NCBI GenBank assembly: GCA_002205965.3
Contig: NADL03000758.1
Location: 992,001 to 1,056,000 of the forward strand
Origin: Kappaphycus alvarezii
Lineage: Eukaryota > Rhodophyta > Florideophyceae > Gigartinales > Solieriaceae
Reading direction: 5' to 3'
DNA: 64,000 nucleotides
The translations under genes were made by a program, and so were the position numbers. The first letter of the stretch is position 1. Every line of letters starts with the position of its first letter. Below are positions 21,701 to 34,980 of this stretch, one piece after another. The notes beneath the pieces were generated by a model, which saw only the letters and a list, made by a program, of their open reading frames with translations, did no database searches and was not told where the DNA came from.

Positions 21701-24700
21701 CGGGCATGCAATTTCAAGAGAATGCGTCTATTGGAGTTCAATAATTTTTAAACTGGATATGAAGTCAGAGATTATGAGGGCTTATGTGCGAAAATTTCCT
21801 TTAGTTCAACTTTCTTGAATTTGAATTTAACAATACGGAATGAAAATTCAAACCTATTTATTCAGTCAAGAATCTCCCTAGACCTTAATTTCCCCCGGTT
21901 TTAAAGACAAAAAGAAGAAGTTTTAGTAACAGAACAGAGGGCAAGGTTTAATTTGCTAAGAAGAAAGGTACAGCTGTACATGATATTTCAATTTGTTTCG
22001 TTTGTTTCCTAATTTATGTCTCGGTATTTAAATATTGGAGTAATTTCACTTTATTACTGTCGACAATGCATCTAACTACGTCAAATATTCAGATGATTAT
22101 TTAAAATAAATCATATCTCAATTTAGTGATCGGCTAACGTCCGTCATTGTTTTGAGAGACCTTTTCTCGTAAAAACGCAACGGAGAGAAACATTCTTAAT
22201 CCTAGTAAAGTGAAAACTTTTGCATGACTTAGAATGGCGGCGGAAAAAATTTGTAAAAGCTTTGAATTGGATCCCATTTATAATCGTCAATACGGGTAGC
22301 TTTAAATTTGCTCATTGCATCTATTGGGAAAAAGCAAATAATTTTATTAATCTTCTCAACGTAATTTGAACTAATAAAGCCTGATCGAAACATTACACTG
22401 ATATAAAGGGGTGTATGAAGTCCCGTTCAAGTTTATGGCTTATAGATAAGGGAAAATGGCACAGAAGTCGATGTTTATCATAATAAAATACCTTAATGGA
22501 AAGAATTAATCAACGAAAGAGACGAGAAAAGCTGCCTATCCGTTAAATTCTGGGAACTATCTTCATTGAAAATTTCATGCCATAACTAGATATCCATCTA
22601 ACCCTATCGGTCTTCCAAAATTTTAAGACTTCATTTAAATAAAATGGAAGCTTTTAATCTGCAATTTTTTTTTTGATTTGAGTGACTCTTTTATATTACA
22701 GTTATAAATTACTGTCAATCTTGAACGCCTTTTACTGAAACATCTTGTCCTTATTCTCTTTATTTCATAAAAATAACCCCAATACAACAAAAGTGACCTA
22801 TAAATGCTTCATAGGGACGTTTCCGGTAGAAATGATGTATAGCAGGTAATTGAACGTAGACTTAAAGGCTTTAGAAACATATATAATAACCTCGAATTGA
22901 TCAACCGCGTTGAGTGGATTTTGAATGTTAACGCTATTCAAAGGAAAATAAGTCTTCAACAGATTTTACCAATTTTTGTCCATAAAGACTGATATCTCAC
23001 TTGCAATTCATTAATGAGCCATCAAGCAAGACTACGACCTTCGAGAGATATCATATAGAATCGTAATAAAGCATGATTTTATATATTTCTTGTTCTCGAA
23101 AATAGTTCAGCGCATCAAATATGATCAGTCCATATCCTGAATTCTGAGACTTAGTTAAGAAAGACGCCTTCGAAAGAGTTACTTGTGTAGTTTTGCAGTG
23201 GTCAGAGTCAGCAAAGCACAGTACAGTTTCTTTACTGCTCTGTTTCAGGAATAATACCTAAAATGGGGTGTACTTATCAATTTCCAGAGGCTCGAAGCAG
23301 CGCATAGTTCTTTATGTCTAGCCAGTTTCAAAATTTTTTCGTCCCATTCTAAATAATTAATAGTTTGCCTCACGGGCCAACCCAATCGACCCAATTGAAT
23401 TTGATTACTACTGCCGGTGCATCTGATTTGCAAATAAATCTACGTTCTAAAGAGTATGTTGGAAATTTGTTCCAATAACAGCACATTTCGGCATTTTTTG
23501 TCTTTTTTAGGCCTTTTCCGCAAAACTTGTGGCGAATTTAAATTCGTTCGTCTTCCAAACGTTAGGAAAGGAGAATCACTTCTTTTAGTCTACACAAACA
23601 CAGCTGATTTGAGACCCTTCTGTTTTCAATGGGATTTATGATTCACGGAATTTCTTTACTCTTTCGTGTGGTGGTGAAATATTTGTAAGGATTTTCAGAA
23701 TAGATCATGAGTCTATTGGACGCTTTTATTTGAATTTAAAAAAACCCTAAATCCCCTAATATACAAGGAAGGGTGAAATAGTTTTCAACATGATTATTTG
23801 TAAGGTCTCTTTTTTCTATCAATTAGTTGTCCCTTTTCTGTATGGAGATGAAATATGGAGGGACAGTGATTTGGAAAATATATTAGCGCATTCAAGAAAG
23901 AGCGTACAAACGGAAAAATTTGCCTAATAGAGCAAAAAATTGGAGAGACACGTATTCAATACCCTGAAGAAATTTTCATTGAACCACTCTGCTGCGAAAA
24001 TATGAAAATAGTCTTAAAATGTACTTCAAGGGATTCGTGCTCCAATTAATTTCCAATATTGGTATCAGGCTGTCTCTTTTATCTCCTAGTATCGCTGTTA
24101 ACCTCGAAACTGCTTTTTATTTTAGAGAGAAGGTATTTTTTACATTGCTTTGCGGGATGATTTGAAATAGTCTTCAGAAGATGTTTGGTTGAGGGCAGTC
24201 AAAATTTGAAAGATATATTCAACATCATAGAATTAATCGTTATTAGCGAAATGCATGGAATTAAGAAAATCTTAAATCAGATTTTATCATGCCCTCATCA
24301 ATTGAATTTAAATTTGCTCTTAAAATCATCTTTGAAAGAGTCTTCTGTAGCTCTCTCCTTTCGGAAACCCTCGAAATGGTATTTACGAGAGCCGCTTCCA
24401 TATTTGTGTGCGAAAACATTTTTCTAGGTACTCATCTCCTAACAGAGAATCCGCAGTTCTTTAAAGTCGCCCTCAGTTTTGAAATCTCACTGAAACCCAC
24501 GACGGCTTCGATATCCAATTCACCCATTAAATCCCCCAAATTCATAAAAAATGTGTATTCGTCTTAGGGTTTATTACTTTTTCTGTCAATTTATTTTCCG
24601 GTCGACTGTCTTCCCCGCAAATTACAGTACCATTTAAATCTCCTCCAATTATTTGTTACCCTTTAGAACTTTTAAGTGGTCTACGGAACTCTTAATCTCA

Positions 24701-27700
24701 CCTTTTGAAATACATAACGCAACTACAATTTTTTTTGCAAAGATACCTTTACCTTTTCTCCAGAAGTTTTCTTAACCTATTATTTACAATGGCACGTAAT
24801 TTTTTGGCATCGTGTATCTCATTACCAATATTTATTCCATACCCTCTTTCGTTTCAGTCCCTACAGCCAGAGCACTCAGTCCCTAATGCAAACTAAATAA
24901 CACTATGGTATCTTTTGGTTCTGCTTACGCTTCTTGAAACCGTATTAATTCAGGGTTGGGTGCGGTAATCTTATAATATTTGATGCTCTTCAGCTGTTCT
25001 GGCCATCTGCTTCTCTTTTCAAAGAATTAATTTACAGTATTTCATTATGGATCGGTTTTCTTTCCCATCTCCTTGCTGTAGGGACAAGAACTCTGCAAAA
25101 ATTCTCTTTTATGTTTGAGCGTATCAGAAAAATTATTGTACGTATAGTAACCTAGTGTAAAACTAATGTCCATTTCCTGAAGTGAGAGTACAATATACAG
25201 TTTTTATTCACTCGATAAAAATATTTCACAGAAGAAATAGACGTTCATACTTCACTGCTTTAATCCAGGCGGATTAAAGGCTTGTACCACTGTTCACGCT
25301 GTAAAAGGCCAGGTTATTCATAACTCGCACTAAGAGAGAGTTTAAAATTAGTGAAGTTTCCACCAGGAGTTTATTAACACTTAGCGTCGCCCTAAAGAGA
25401 GAACGAATATCGAATCTTCAGAGCATGAGTTCGAAATATTCATGAAAAATAAGAACAAAAAATGTAAATTCTATTATGGCGAGATCAATATATTTGAGAA
25501 TTTTAGTAACGAGAAGTACTTGAAATCAAAAAAGATGGCTTAAGTTAGTCCTAATCTGAAAGAAACAGCGAAATTGTCTCCCAGTCGGATTTTCAAGTAG
25601 ATAAATTGCAAAAATTACTCTCCTTTGCTGGATACAAACTCATTGGCGAATATGGTTAGTGAATCATGAAATTTGATTTCACATTAAGAAATATTCATTG
25701 ATGGTAAGAGGGAAAAATGGACCCAGAGCTGGAATTTTCGTTGATTTCGTTGATTACGTCCAGAAAAATGTCAACTTGTATGCAAAATGATTTTTGAAAT
25801 GATTTAAATGTGAAATAACATATTCAAATATTAGAACGTTCACATTTAGAATGTTACCTGCCCGGTGTTACATACAAGGTATTGCTAAAAGGCTACAGTT
25901 CTAATCAAGAACTCTTAAAATCTCATTAAAAAATGAGTATCTAGAGCAATTTATGTGTGTCACCACCATCCCAAATCAGATATCACATTTTCCATTTTTA
26001 CTTGTTAAATCACTGCTGAACCCTATTTACCATTTTATAGTACTGAAATGCTCCGTTTACCAAAATAAGGTAAAACGTTTGTTTTGACAAGGGAAAATTA
26101 CATCTTAAATTTGATTAGTTTAGAAAACTTTATTTAGGGGATTTTGTTTAAAATTAATCATTATTTGTAGTAACTAATACTTTAAAGAGGTAGAAATGAT
26201 TTCTCATATCATTTCAATTCCTCCTCCTGCATGCCTTTTTAAAATTGGGGTGTAAAAATTTCAACATTTAAGATTTTCAACACAAGCTCTCTTGTTTTGT
26301 ACTATGTCCAATTTGAAGTATTTACGGTTCAATCTGTGTTAAATTGGCGGTAAAATACAAAAAAATATTGAATTTTAGATTGAACGTAATATGGAAATTT
26401 CTAATATGTGTTTTAACAGCAAATATGCCGTGAAGTACACAGTGTGAGGTTATCAATAATCTATTGAGCCACAAGAGAGGTACCTACACGCAAGGTGAAG
26501 TTCATTAGGACTCGATACCATGTTTCAGAAATCCAGTAAGGAATATTAAAGTAGCATAAAACAAAATAAAGCTCTACACTGAGTTTTAAAAAGTATTTAC
26601 TGGACTTGAAATGACAGTGCAAAAATTAACAGTTCAGAAATGTTTGTAAAAGATATATTAGAGATCAGTTCATAGAGACGAGACGATGGAACCAACTAAT
26701 TTATTCTTTATCACGCGTCTATAGGAATAAATGGCGATATAGAAGCTAGTATTAAATTCTAAGAACCTTTTTCTCACATGAGAACAAATTTGGCGTCATT
26801 TTATTAATACGAAAAATTTAGTAGCATTTCAGTTCTTACATATAAATTCAAAAATAAATCAGCTCGACTCGAATACATTTTAAAAGAAGTATTACTCTAT
26901 TCAAAGTCCGAAAATGTTTTCTTCACATACAGCCATTTCATTTCCCTTTAAGTGTCCCAACAACGAACCTTCGCCAAATTCCGAAAAATCCTCTCTCAGC
27001 CGTGCTTTCCTCATTACTTAATCTGCTGCGTATAACTTCTGTATAGAAAGGGGTTGAGAAAATATTCAGAACAAAATAACCTCAATCCACATTGAAAATT
27101 TCAATTATCGAAACAAGAAGTCATTCAAGCCAATGTTGACCGTATAGGGCCGGTCAAGCACCATTACGCTCAAATTGGCAATGTAGAGGAAACAATGAGA
27201 CAAGGACATGATTTACGAAAAGATCCCTAAAATACAATTAAGGGACACTGTTAAATAGAGACACTTGTGATGGTACACGCAGTGGCAGATGAAAACCACG
27301 ATGATTTTGTGGGACATATTTAAATTCGACTGGATTTAAACACAAAAGTATTTGAAGCAATCAGGATTATTTCTGAACAAATTCATGAAAATGTGACAGA
27401 CGAATCTTGTAAGTTGATTAGCGCTCTGAAGTATAAGGCCCTTCCTCTACATCTGCCTACATGTGGGTATTCAATAAAAATGTTTCTGACTCGTCATCTA
27501 GCTTTGATGGAAAATTTCATGAATGAGAGATTTAATGCGTTTAATAGCATTTTGAGATGACAGAAGGGATATTGAAGGTCCTTAGGATTCTTTTACCTAC
27601 TGGAGGGATTTTTTTCACATCGTCTTCAATTTTGAAAGGAATCTTGATCGGAGTACACAACAGCCTCTACCCTCAATGGGAGTATTTTATGCAGAATATT

Positions 27701-28560
27701 TTAGTCTGTTCTTTATGTTATCTATTTTAGAAAAACGTCATAGTAAAATGAAGACTACGTGATGATGCGAGATTGTCTTAGATAAGAATTTTTGAAAGTA
27801 ATCAATAACCGCCGTAACCAATACATCACGTCATCCTCCCATACTCGTTTTGCAGGAAGTCTGACCTGACCTTGCAGGTGTGGGATTTATTTGATAAAAG
27901 AGCCATTTTACTACGTACTATACGACTTAAGACGTTAATATGACTCTGAGATGGTATTACTGGCTTGTGGGCAGCCACAAACAGTGTAAAGGAGGTAACT
28001 GGTAATGAAAAAAGAGTAACTTACAGCTTGAATTCGAGAAAGAATTCTCTGGCACTACTGGATTTCAATTTCATCCTTTTTCGCCAGGGATAAGTAAAAA
28101 ACATGCTTTATGTAGCAATATGTTCTTTGCATCCGTTTCGATAACAGTAAAGGATGAAGTATGGAATGACCAAATCACCGTGGCTAACAATTAGGTTAGA
28201 GAATATCCCATGAATGGTCTTTCACATAAAACTTTCGTTGAGCATAAAGATCTTATCTATATGATGGATAAATCTGGGAGACATACATATGTCAGACGGC
28301 TGTTATATGGATGGAAAGGGAGGAACTAATTAGTCAGCAATCGTTAGAAAAAACAAAAGAAACTTATTTTAAAGAGAAAGGTGACAATTGTAGATATAAA
28401 AATAACAAACTTGAAATATAGATACAAGTCACAGATTTGCGGAGAGTCACGACGATATTTGTTCCCAAATTTACCAACACCCTAGACATAGACAAGACTA
28501 TGTTGAAACTGAGAAAAATTGGAACTGATGGGTTTCTTCGAGTTGACTACACTCTTTCAT

Positions 28561-28770
28561 CTAATGTAGTTGTGGAAATGTGGTTACTGTACAAGCAGCC
28601 ATTTGAATAGAGGCTTTGTAGCTAGCCCAGTCCAACTTTACGAATTCTCTGTTGAATTGCCCCGAGAACAAGTCTAAATCCTTATCTAGGAGATCAATAA
28701 TAATTTGAGGACGAACGGAAAGTACTGAAATGTCATCTGCTGCTGCTGCAAGAAACTCACCTTTCCGTAA
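28561..28770 (-). pseudogene. Possible RT palm remnant (LINE-like)
   Basis: A 70-codon open stretch within AT-rich DNA with KGEFLAAAADDISVLS, then IIDLLDKDLDLFSG. An A-x-DD box followed by hydrophobics and a helix is what the catalytic loop and following region of a LINE-type RT look like, with A replacing the usual Tyr. No other RT motif is convincing nearby. Confidence 0.25.
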
Positions 28771-30345
28771 CTTATTTAAATATGAAGTTGTAATGTAGTG
28801 AGCCTAAGAACGAAAATAATAGTACCAGGGCTCTCTTGGTATATGACCGCACAAAATCAAAATCTGGTCGGGGTACTTACTGTAACAATGGATTCGAATA
28901 CATTACAATATCACCAAGAAATGGGTCTTTCTCTAACTAAGATGCGCGCGAGAGGAATCATACGGATCTAAATTGGGGAAGGAAGTTGAAATGGAAAAAG
29001 CGACTTTCATTGCTGAACTTCCAAAACTGAAAGGAGTTCTATTAAATACGATACAGTTATCTATTCCATTATTTGAATATCAAAGCTTGCTTGCTGAAGG
29101 CTTATTATTGTCCTTTTGTGAGATATCACTGTAATCTGCCTCATATTAAAGCATAATCCCACTGATGTACTGAAATAGCAGCCTTTTTACAATCGACCGC
29201 TTCATCGGCGTACTTTGTGGCCCTTGGTGGAATGAAAGTCGCAGTCAAGATCTTCGAGATAAGAAGATTAGGTATTTGTAATAAAGATCATCTTCCTGGC
29301 GAAAATCAATATTTCATGGTAGGTTGTATCGCCTAGAATGCCTGGAATGGAAAGCGCACCGCACGATTATACTGTAACACGAAAGATTCATAGTATTTCT
29401 TAGTTAAAAGATTTGATTCCAAAATATTTTATCACATAATTAATCCTTTCATCCTTATACACTTCTTTAAAGCTTATTTTAAATATACACTAAAATCTTG
29501 ACTTGAGTAAAATATATTCTATTAATAACATTTCTTTCTCTCAACAAGTTAATTTTCGTCTTTAGTCCACAAAAATCGCTGCGAATTTCTTGTGGATTCA
29601 AAGAGCCAAATAATTACGATTTATATTTTAGCAGCCGATCCAAAGAGGTAAAGATCTCCCTGGAAAATGGATATACACAACTACGAGACCAATGAACACC
29701 TGTCATTGAATACGGTAATTCAACTGAAATGCATTATTTACGCTAATTGAAATTAATTTATATCCCTAAAAGGTCTCAGATTTACGCGATTAAAGTAAAT
29801 ATTTTCAAGTTCAACCGTTTTCCCCTACTTAAATTAATTTATCCAATAATTTTACCTGATGATTACTAAAAGGCCAAAGATTCGCTCAAACTTCACACGG
29901 TATATATTTTTTTTGCGAAAGTCAAACCCTACCTCATTTAGAGGTAGGCGAATGCTTGTAAGGGAGGAAATAAAAAATACACCTATAGTCCGTTCAATTC
30001 AGAAGGGTGACGTCAAAAATGGTATCAATTTATAATATTTTTTATATATTTATAAAAATATAAAAAGATATAAAATAACATATCCTTTTTGAAGATGGAA
30101 ATAATGTGAATTATACCATAAAATTATTTGTTTATTTAATATTAGAAATTTCGAACAGAAGAGAAAATGAGACAAGTGGGTCTTTTCATGTAAGGAAAAA
30201 AAAATAAACATTTACAGGAGGTTCCAAAGTTGTGAGAACAAAAAAAAAGCAACAACTTTTCTCTATGAGATTAAATCAATACAGTTATACATCTCATGGA
30301 CAATTTTGTGATTTTAAACTAAACAAGAGGTCTTGATTTCAAAAA

Positions 30346-30702
30346 ATGTTCGTCTCAAATATCTCATATCTCTTCTGTCTAATCTTTAACGGGTCTTCTA
30401 TTAAAATTGATTTCAAAAATTTATTTTCCTTGTACCTCGGACAATTTTCCAAGGTCAAACCTGTATATTTACGTTACATTATCTTTCCTTGTGGTTCATC
30501 TTGTTATGAAGTAAGTTCATTTCATTTAACTAATCATGCTTTTTTCAAAGCTTTATTATTCTTAAGTGCAGGATCTGTGATACATGCCGTAAGCAATGAG
30601 CAGGATATGAGAAGAATAGGATCATTAGTAAGGAATGATGCATATTACACTTGCATTCCTTTTTTATGTATCAAAATCTTATTTCAATATATTTATTCTT
30701 GA
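30346..30702 (+). pseudogene. nad5: Mitochondrial nad5 fragment in nuclear DNA (NUMT)
   Basis: Residues around 30510-30640 read [18 protein letters not shown], then [19 protein letters not shown]. This is the highly conserved core of NADH dehydrogenase subunit 5 (the helix with the essential lysine and the HA motif). The preceding PCGSSCYEV also fits. The N-terminal part and the sequence after SLVR do not match nad5, and no full gene is present, so it is a partial transferred copy. No other mitochondrial gene was recognised around it. Confidence 0.75.
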
Positions 30703-33354
30703 ATACGTAATAGTACACGAAACTTTTAGTTTTATTGTTCACCAAAAATAGTATGTATCTCTCATGATTCTTCTAGTCTCCATTAAAATCTAAATTTTGC
30801 TCTGAAAATAGAAAAATTCTAAGCATTGCATAAACTCAAAAATTATGAGTTTTCATTTTAAAAATTTTCCAAGCATCTTTTTTGGAAAAAAAAGGCAGGT
30901 AATGAGATTGCACCAACCTGGGTCAATTGATCATAATTAATGGGTTTATTTTTGTACGTTGTTCGCATATTATTGTTTATTTGAAAATAATGTTAATCAC
31001 AAAAAATTTAGGTATGTATAGAAAATTAATTTTGTCATGCGTTTAAAGAACTAAAATGTAGTCATCTTACTCAAATAAAAAAATATATTTATAAAATATA
31101 TTTTTTCAAGACACAACGGTAAAATACTTTCAAACGTGAAGATCCCATTGCATTTCACTCGATTTTTATAAAACATTTTTGCACCAACAGGCTTTAATAC
31201 AGCTAAACAGCACCTTGACATTTATTTAAGAAGGATATGAAGCGTTTCCTTAGTAAAAATTGCCGAAGATTGACGATAGTCGTTATCAAGTCAGCAACTG
31301 ACTTCAACTACCTTCAACTACCTTTAGTTTCGGTAAAAACCCTCGCGAAAATTAATAATAGATTCCCATTATTCGATAATTTTCTATTCGTGTAATTATG
31401 GAGTTTGTGATTCTGTACTTCTGATTTGTTTGAAACAGTTTTTTCGTTATAATTTTCACTTTTTAGTCAAAAGGGAACAATTGGCTCTTTTAGATTCCTA
31501 CCGAAATTAACATTCTGTCGATTCCAAAGTTTTATGCCCTAGCTTCTTTCTGGTAAGATCGCAGTGATTCTATGCTCATAATGCCCCGTTTCTTAGAAGG
31601 GTAGAAGTTTGCTATTTTTTTATAAGCCTTAGTGTTCCTTTCAAAAATGAAGGGTATTGTAGGGATCCAGGTGTACCGACACTCACAGACGTATTAATAG
31701 TAGGCATTGAGATGGTAAATATAAATAATGTTGCAGGAGGTGCATTTCAGTTGAAAGTCTTCAGATAGGGAGTAACTTCAAAGCTAAAAAGAGTACAAAT
31801 GAGGTAAAATCCAATTTTACCATTTATGGGATTTTTTGAAATGAGAGGGAGAAATAAGATGAACTAAATGCGAATCATATCACTTATATGACTAAGACAT
31901 ACATCGAAAATACGTTACAAAAATGTCACCCTTTTGGCATAATTTAACTAGTAAACTGCGTCTCCATGAAATCCAACACTGCTTTTCTATCCACTGCCGT
32001 TACTAAACTATTAATTGAAATTGTTACCATCTTTTTAATATTATTGAACTTTTTTCCCTAACATATGCTGTTATATACCACTTGCATTGTAATAAAAGAA
32101 AAAAACTGATGAGCTAAAGATGGCTGCCAAGCATTTATTCTGACCTTTGTTGCTCCGTGCATGAAATCTTTTATAATAAAAGGACATTTCAAAGAAAATG
32201 TAGCATTCTACGCATTTAAGACATCTTTACTCAAATTTCGCTTCTAAAAATGGGATCAGAGCTTCAAGATGGATAAGAATTGTTCATGTAGCATGTAGTT
32301 CATTTGCAAAAGTTTAAACTTATGAGTCTAAAACTCTTTCAGCATCCTAAATATATTACATGTTATGTTAAGCGCAATTCTTTGCGCATTAAAGGTCCTT
32401 TGCTATGAAATTTCGGTACTTTTATCATAAATTGGACAAAAATATACTAAGTTATATATTAGTTAAAAATATTTGTTTCTTAATCAAAATTCTGTGGAAA
32501 TATGAAAATGAAAGTGAAAGTCTAATAATATTTTCTATAATTCCAAAGAGAGGTTTAAATCCATTTTAATTCCAGATGTTTATTTTTTTGCATTTTTTGA
32601 TTCAGGTGTTTAATTTAACTCCAAAATATATCGAAATTTTATCTATGCACTTCTTTTTATCCTAATTTAAGCTTTCCACTAAGCGATGGTTTAGAATATG
32701 ACAATTTTTTACATATTCTCAGGATTTATTATCTCTTAAATATTCAGAACTAGTCTGAGATCCGAAAGTAAGAATTTTAAGTTTGATGTATTCGATTTGT
32801 CCATTTAAAGTAAATAATAGACTTTTACTCCTCTCTTGACATTATTTCTTTCCCGTTCACGTTGTGGTACAATGATATTCTGAGTCCTATGTAAAGATGA
32901 AACGCGCGTCAACTCAATCGCGAATAGTATATTATCTACAACAACATCAAAAATTTATATTCTTTATCCAAGAAATTTTACGAAAAAAATATTATTTCAT
33001 GGATTTTGAATAGTTTTAACAGATTGTAGCCAAACTGGGGCAAATTCATTTAAATTATGTGAAAATATATGATAACGGTTAATATTGAATTAGTGATCAG
33101 TGCGTGACGATCTTTGAACCACCAGAATAGTGCATCCACCTACGCATTTTACGCTAAGGTCAACAAAGTTTTAGTGTACTAAAGCCCCCAAATGGAGATG
33201 CAATAGTCTCTGCTTGTTGGTACAAAATAAAGTTGCTGCAAGAGTATGCTGGAAATTTTTTGAAATCACGCAGTATCTCAGTAATCTTCCTTCACCCCTT
33301 TCCAAGACAGGTTCTAAGCACAGCGCAACAGAGGTAATCTTAGCCACAGAACCA

Positions 33355-34980
33355 ACACCGAGTACAAAATCGAGAAGTTGACAGAAAAAAACTTCCAAGT
33401 ATGGGTAAGGCAAGTGAAATTGGTCCTGGAGGCAAAAATGCCATGAAAATATATCGACGGAAGCCGGAAGAAGCTTCCAGCGAAGCTGCAAAGCAAAGAA
33501 ATACTGCGAAAACCTCAACAGTTTGGCAGAAATCATATTGGGTATCGATACAAAACATGTTGTTGCAGTCATGAGAAAGGACAGACCCAAGTCTGTCTGG
33601 GACTCTTTGCAGGAGGTGCACAAAATAAATTCAAATCAAGTCAACATACACTTCGAAAACGCCTGTTTGCAATCTAAATGGAGGACAACCAACCATAAGG
33701 GCATTTGTAAAGTCAATCCTTGAAATTGAAAATGAGCTTCACGCGAGCGGGTTCCAGATTTAAGACAGTGACAAGAAACGCGCCCTGTGAAGCGGCTTAC
33801 AGGAAGAGTGCGATGTTCTCAGAAAGGACAAGACGATCTATCATTCGTCGGGATGGTCGCATGGCTATAGGCATACCAAGGTGAAGTTGTTAATGAAAAG
33901 GAAAAGTATAAATCTGTCTTTTGAAACAGCGCGAGGAAGTGCATTTGTCACCAAAGATTCCAATCCAAGAAGTATAAAGGCCAGTCACCTTTGCTCCCGT
34001 AAGGGACATTTTGTGAAAGATTGCTACTATAACCCCATGTCTACTAAGTATAATACTCAGCAGAAACCTTCCGGAAAGGTTTACGAGAAGGTAAATTGAT
34101 GGAGTTGCGATCACTTTGACGCACATGAGTCCGATGAGCAAGCAAAAAGGCGCACATTGCTTTTATGTCGTCCATAAAGGACGAAAGCTCAGACGGAATG
34201 CGACACAAGTGGTTTGTTGACAGCTGTACTGGTAGCCATATGACAAATCAGCGTGACATTTTATCGAATTTGGTCACCTATAATACAGATGGTGTCCAGA
34301 TTGCTTCACAAGATTCCGAAATAAAAACAGTGGGCTACGGGTCAGTGCGACTGGAGCAGAACATCAATGGAAAGAAGATGATCCTTGGACTGGGAAGTGT
34401 AGCATACATGCTGGCCCTACGAACGAACCTCATGACTCTTCCCCTCACACAGTCAGCGGGTATTTCGTTTGAGTTTCCGGGGAGCGTGCTGATGCTTACT
34501 CATACTGGTGAAATGGGGCCTATAACTCCCACGGCATTGATTTAGGAGGAATAAAATCTGTCTTTTGTTGATGATGTCTCTGGTGCTGCATAGTGCTTGC
34601 AGGTGAGCAAGCGACCTGAAACTCTGGCTGCCATTTTAGCTCTGGTCTAGAAACTTGAAAACAACTGCCGCTGCCGGGTGGGACCAATAAGATCTGGTTG
34701 AGCCCAATAATGCGTGAGCAAAGCAGTTGAGGAATATTTTGCGGGAAATGGAATAAAGCATCAACCTACGCCCCTATACTCACCGAAGTCGAACGAAAGG
34801 GCTGCAATATTCAACCGAACCATTACATAATTGACACGATCGATAGTTGAATAGCTGCATGCTTTAAAAGCTTGAAATTCACAAATTTTTATGGGCAGAG
34901 GCGTTCAAAACTGTGGTGCATGTGTGCAATTGAGCAGTACCTCAATCATCTTCCTTCACTTCTTCCCTGAACATATCAAG
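33355..34980 (+). mobile_element. Ty1/Copia retrotransposon fossil (gag to integrase)
   Basis: Pieces in Copia order. Gag N-terminus (KIEKLTEKNFQVW near 33370; MRKDRPKSVWDSLQ near 33570). CCHC knuckle (CSRKGHFVKDC near 33995). Protease (KWFVDSCTGSHMT at about 34210, where DSGA would be expected). Then integrase scraps (FVDDVSGAA near 34567, and a region near 34740-34920 with ASTYAP, TIDS and a final WCMCA). Many stops and frame changes and altered catalytic residues mark it as dead. No RT or LTRs are recognised. Confidence 0.75.

Noticed and set aside
33171-33623. A 150-codon minus ORF in the desert
   Set aside because: Antisense of the Copia gag remnant.
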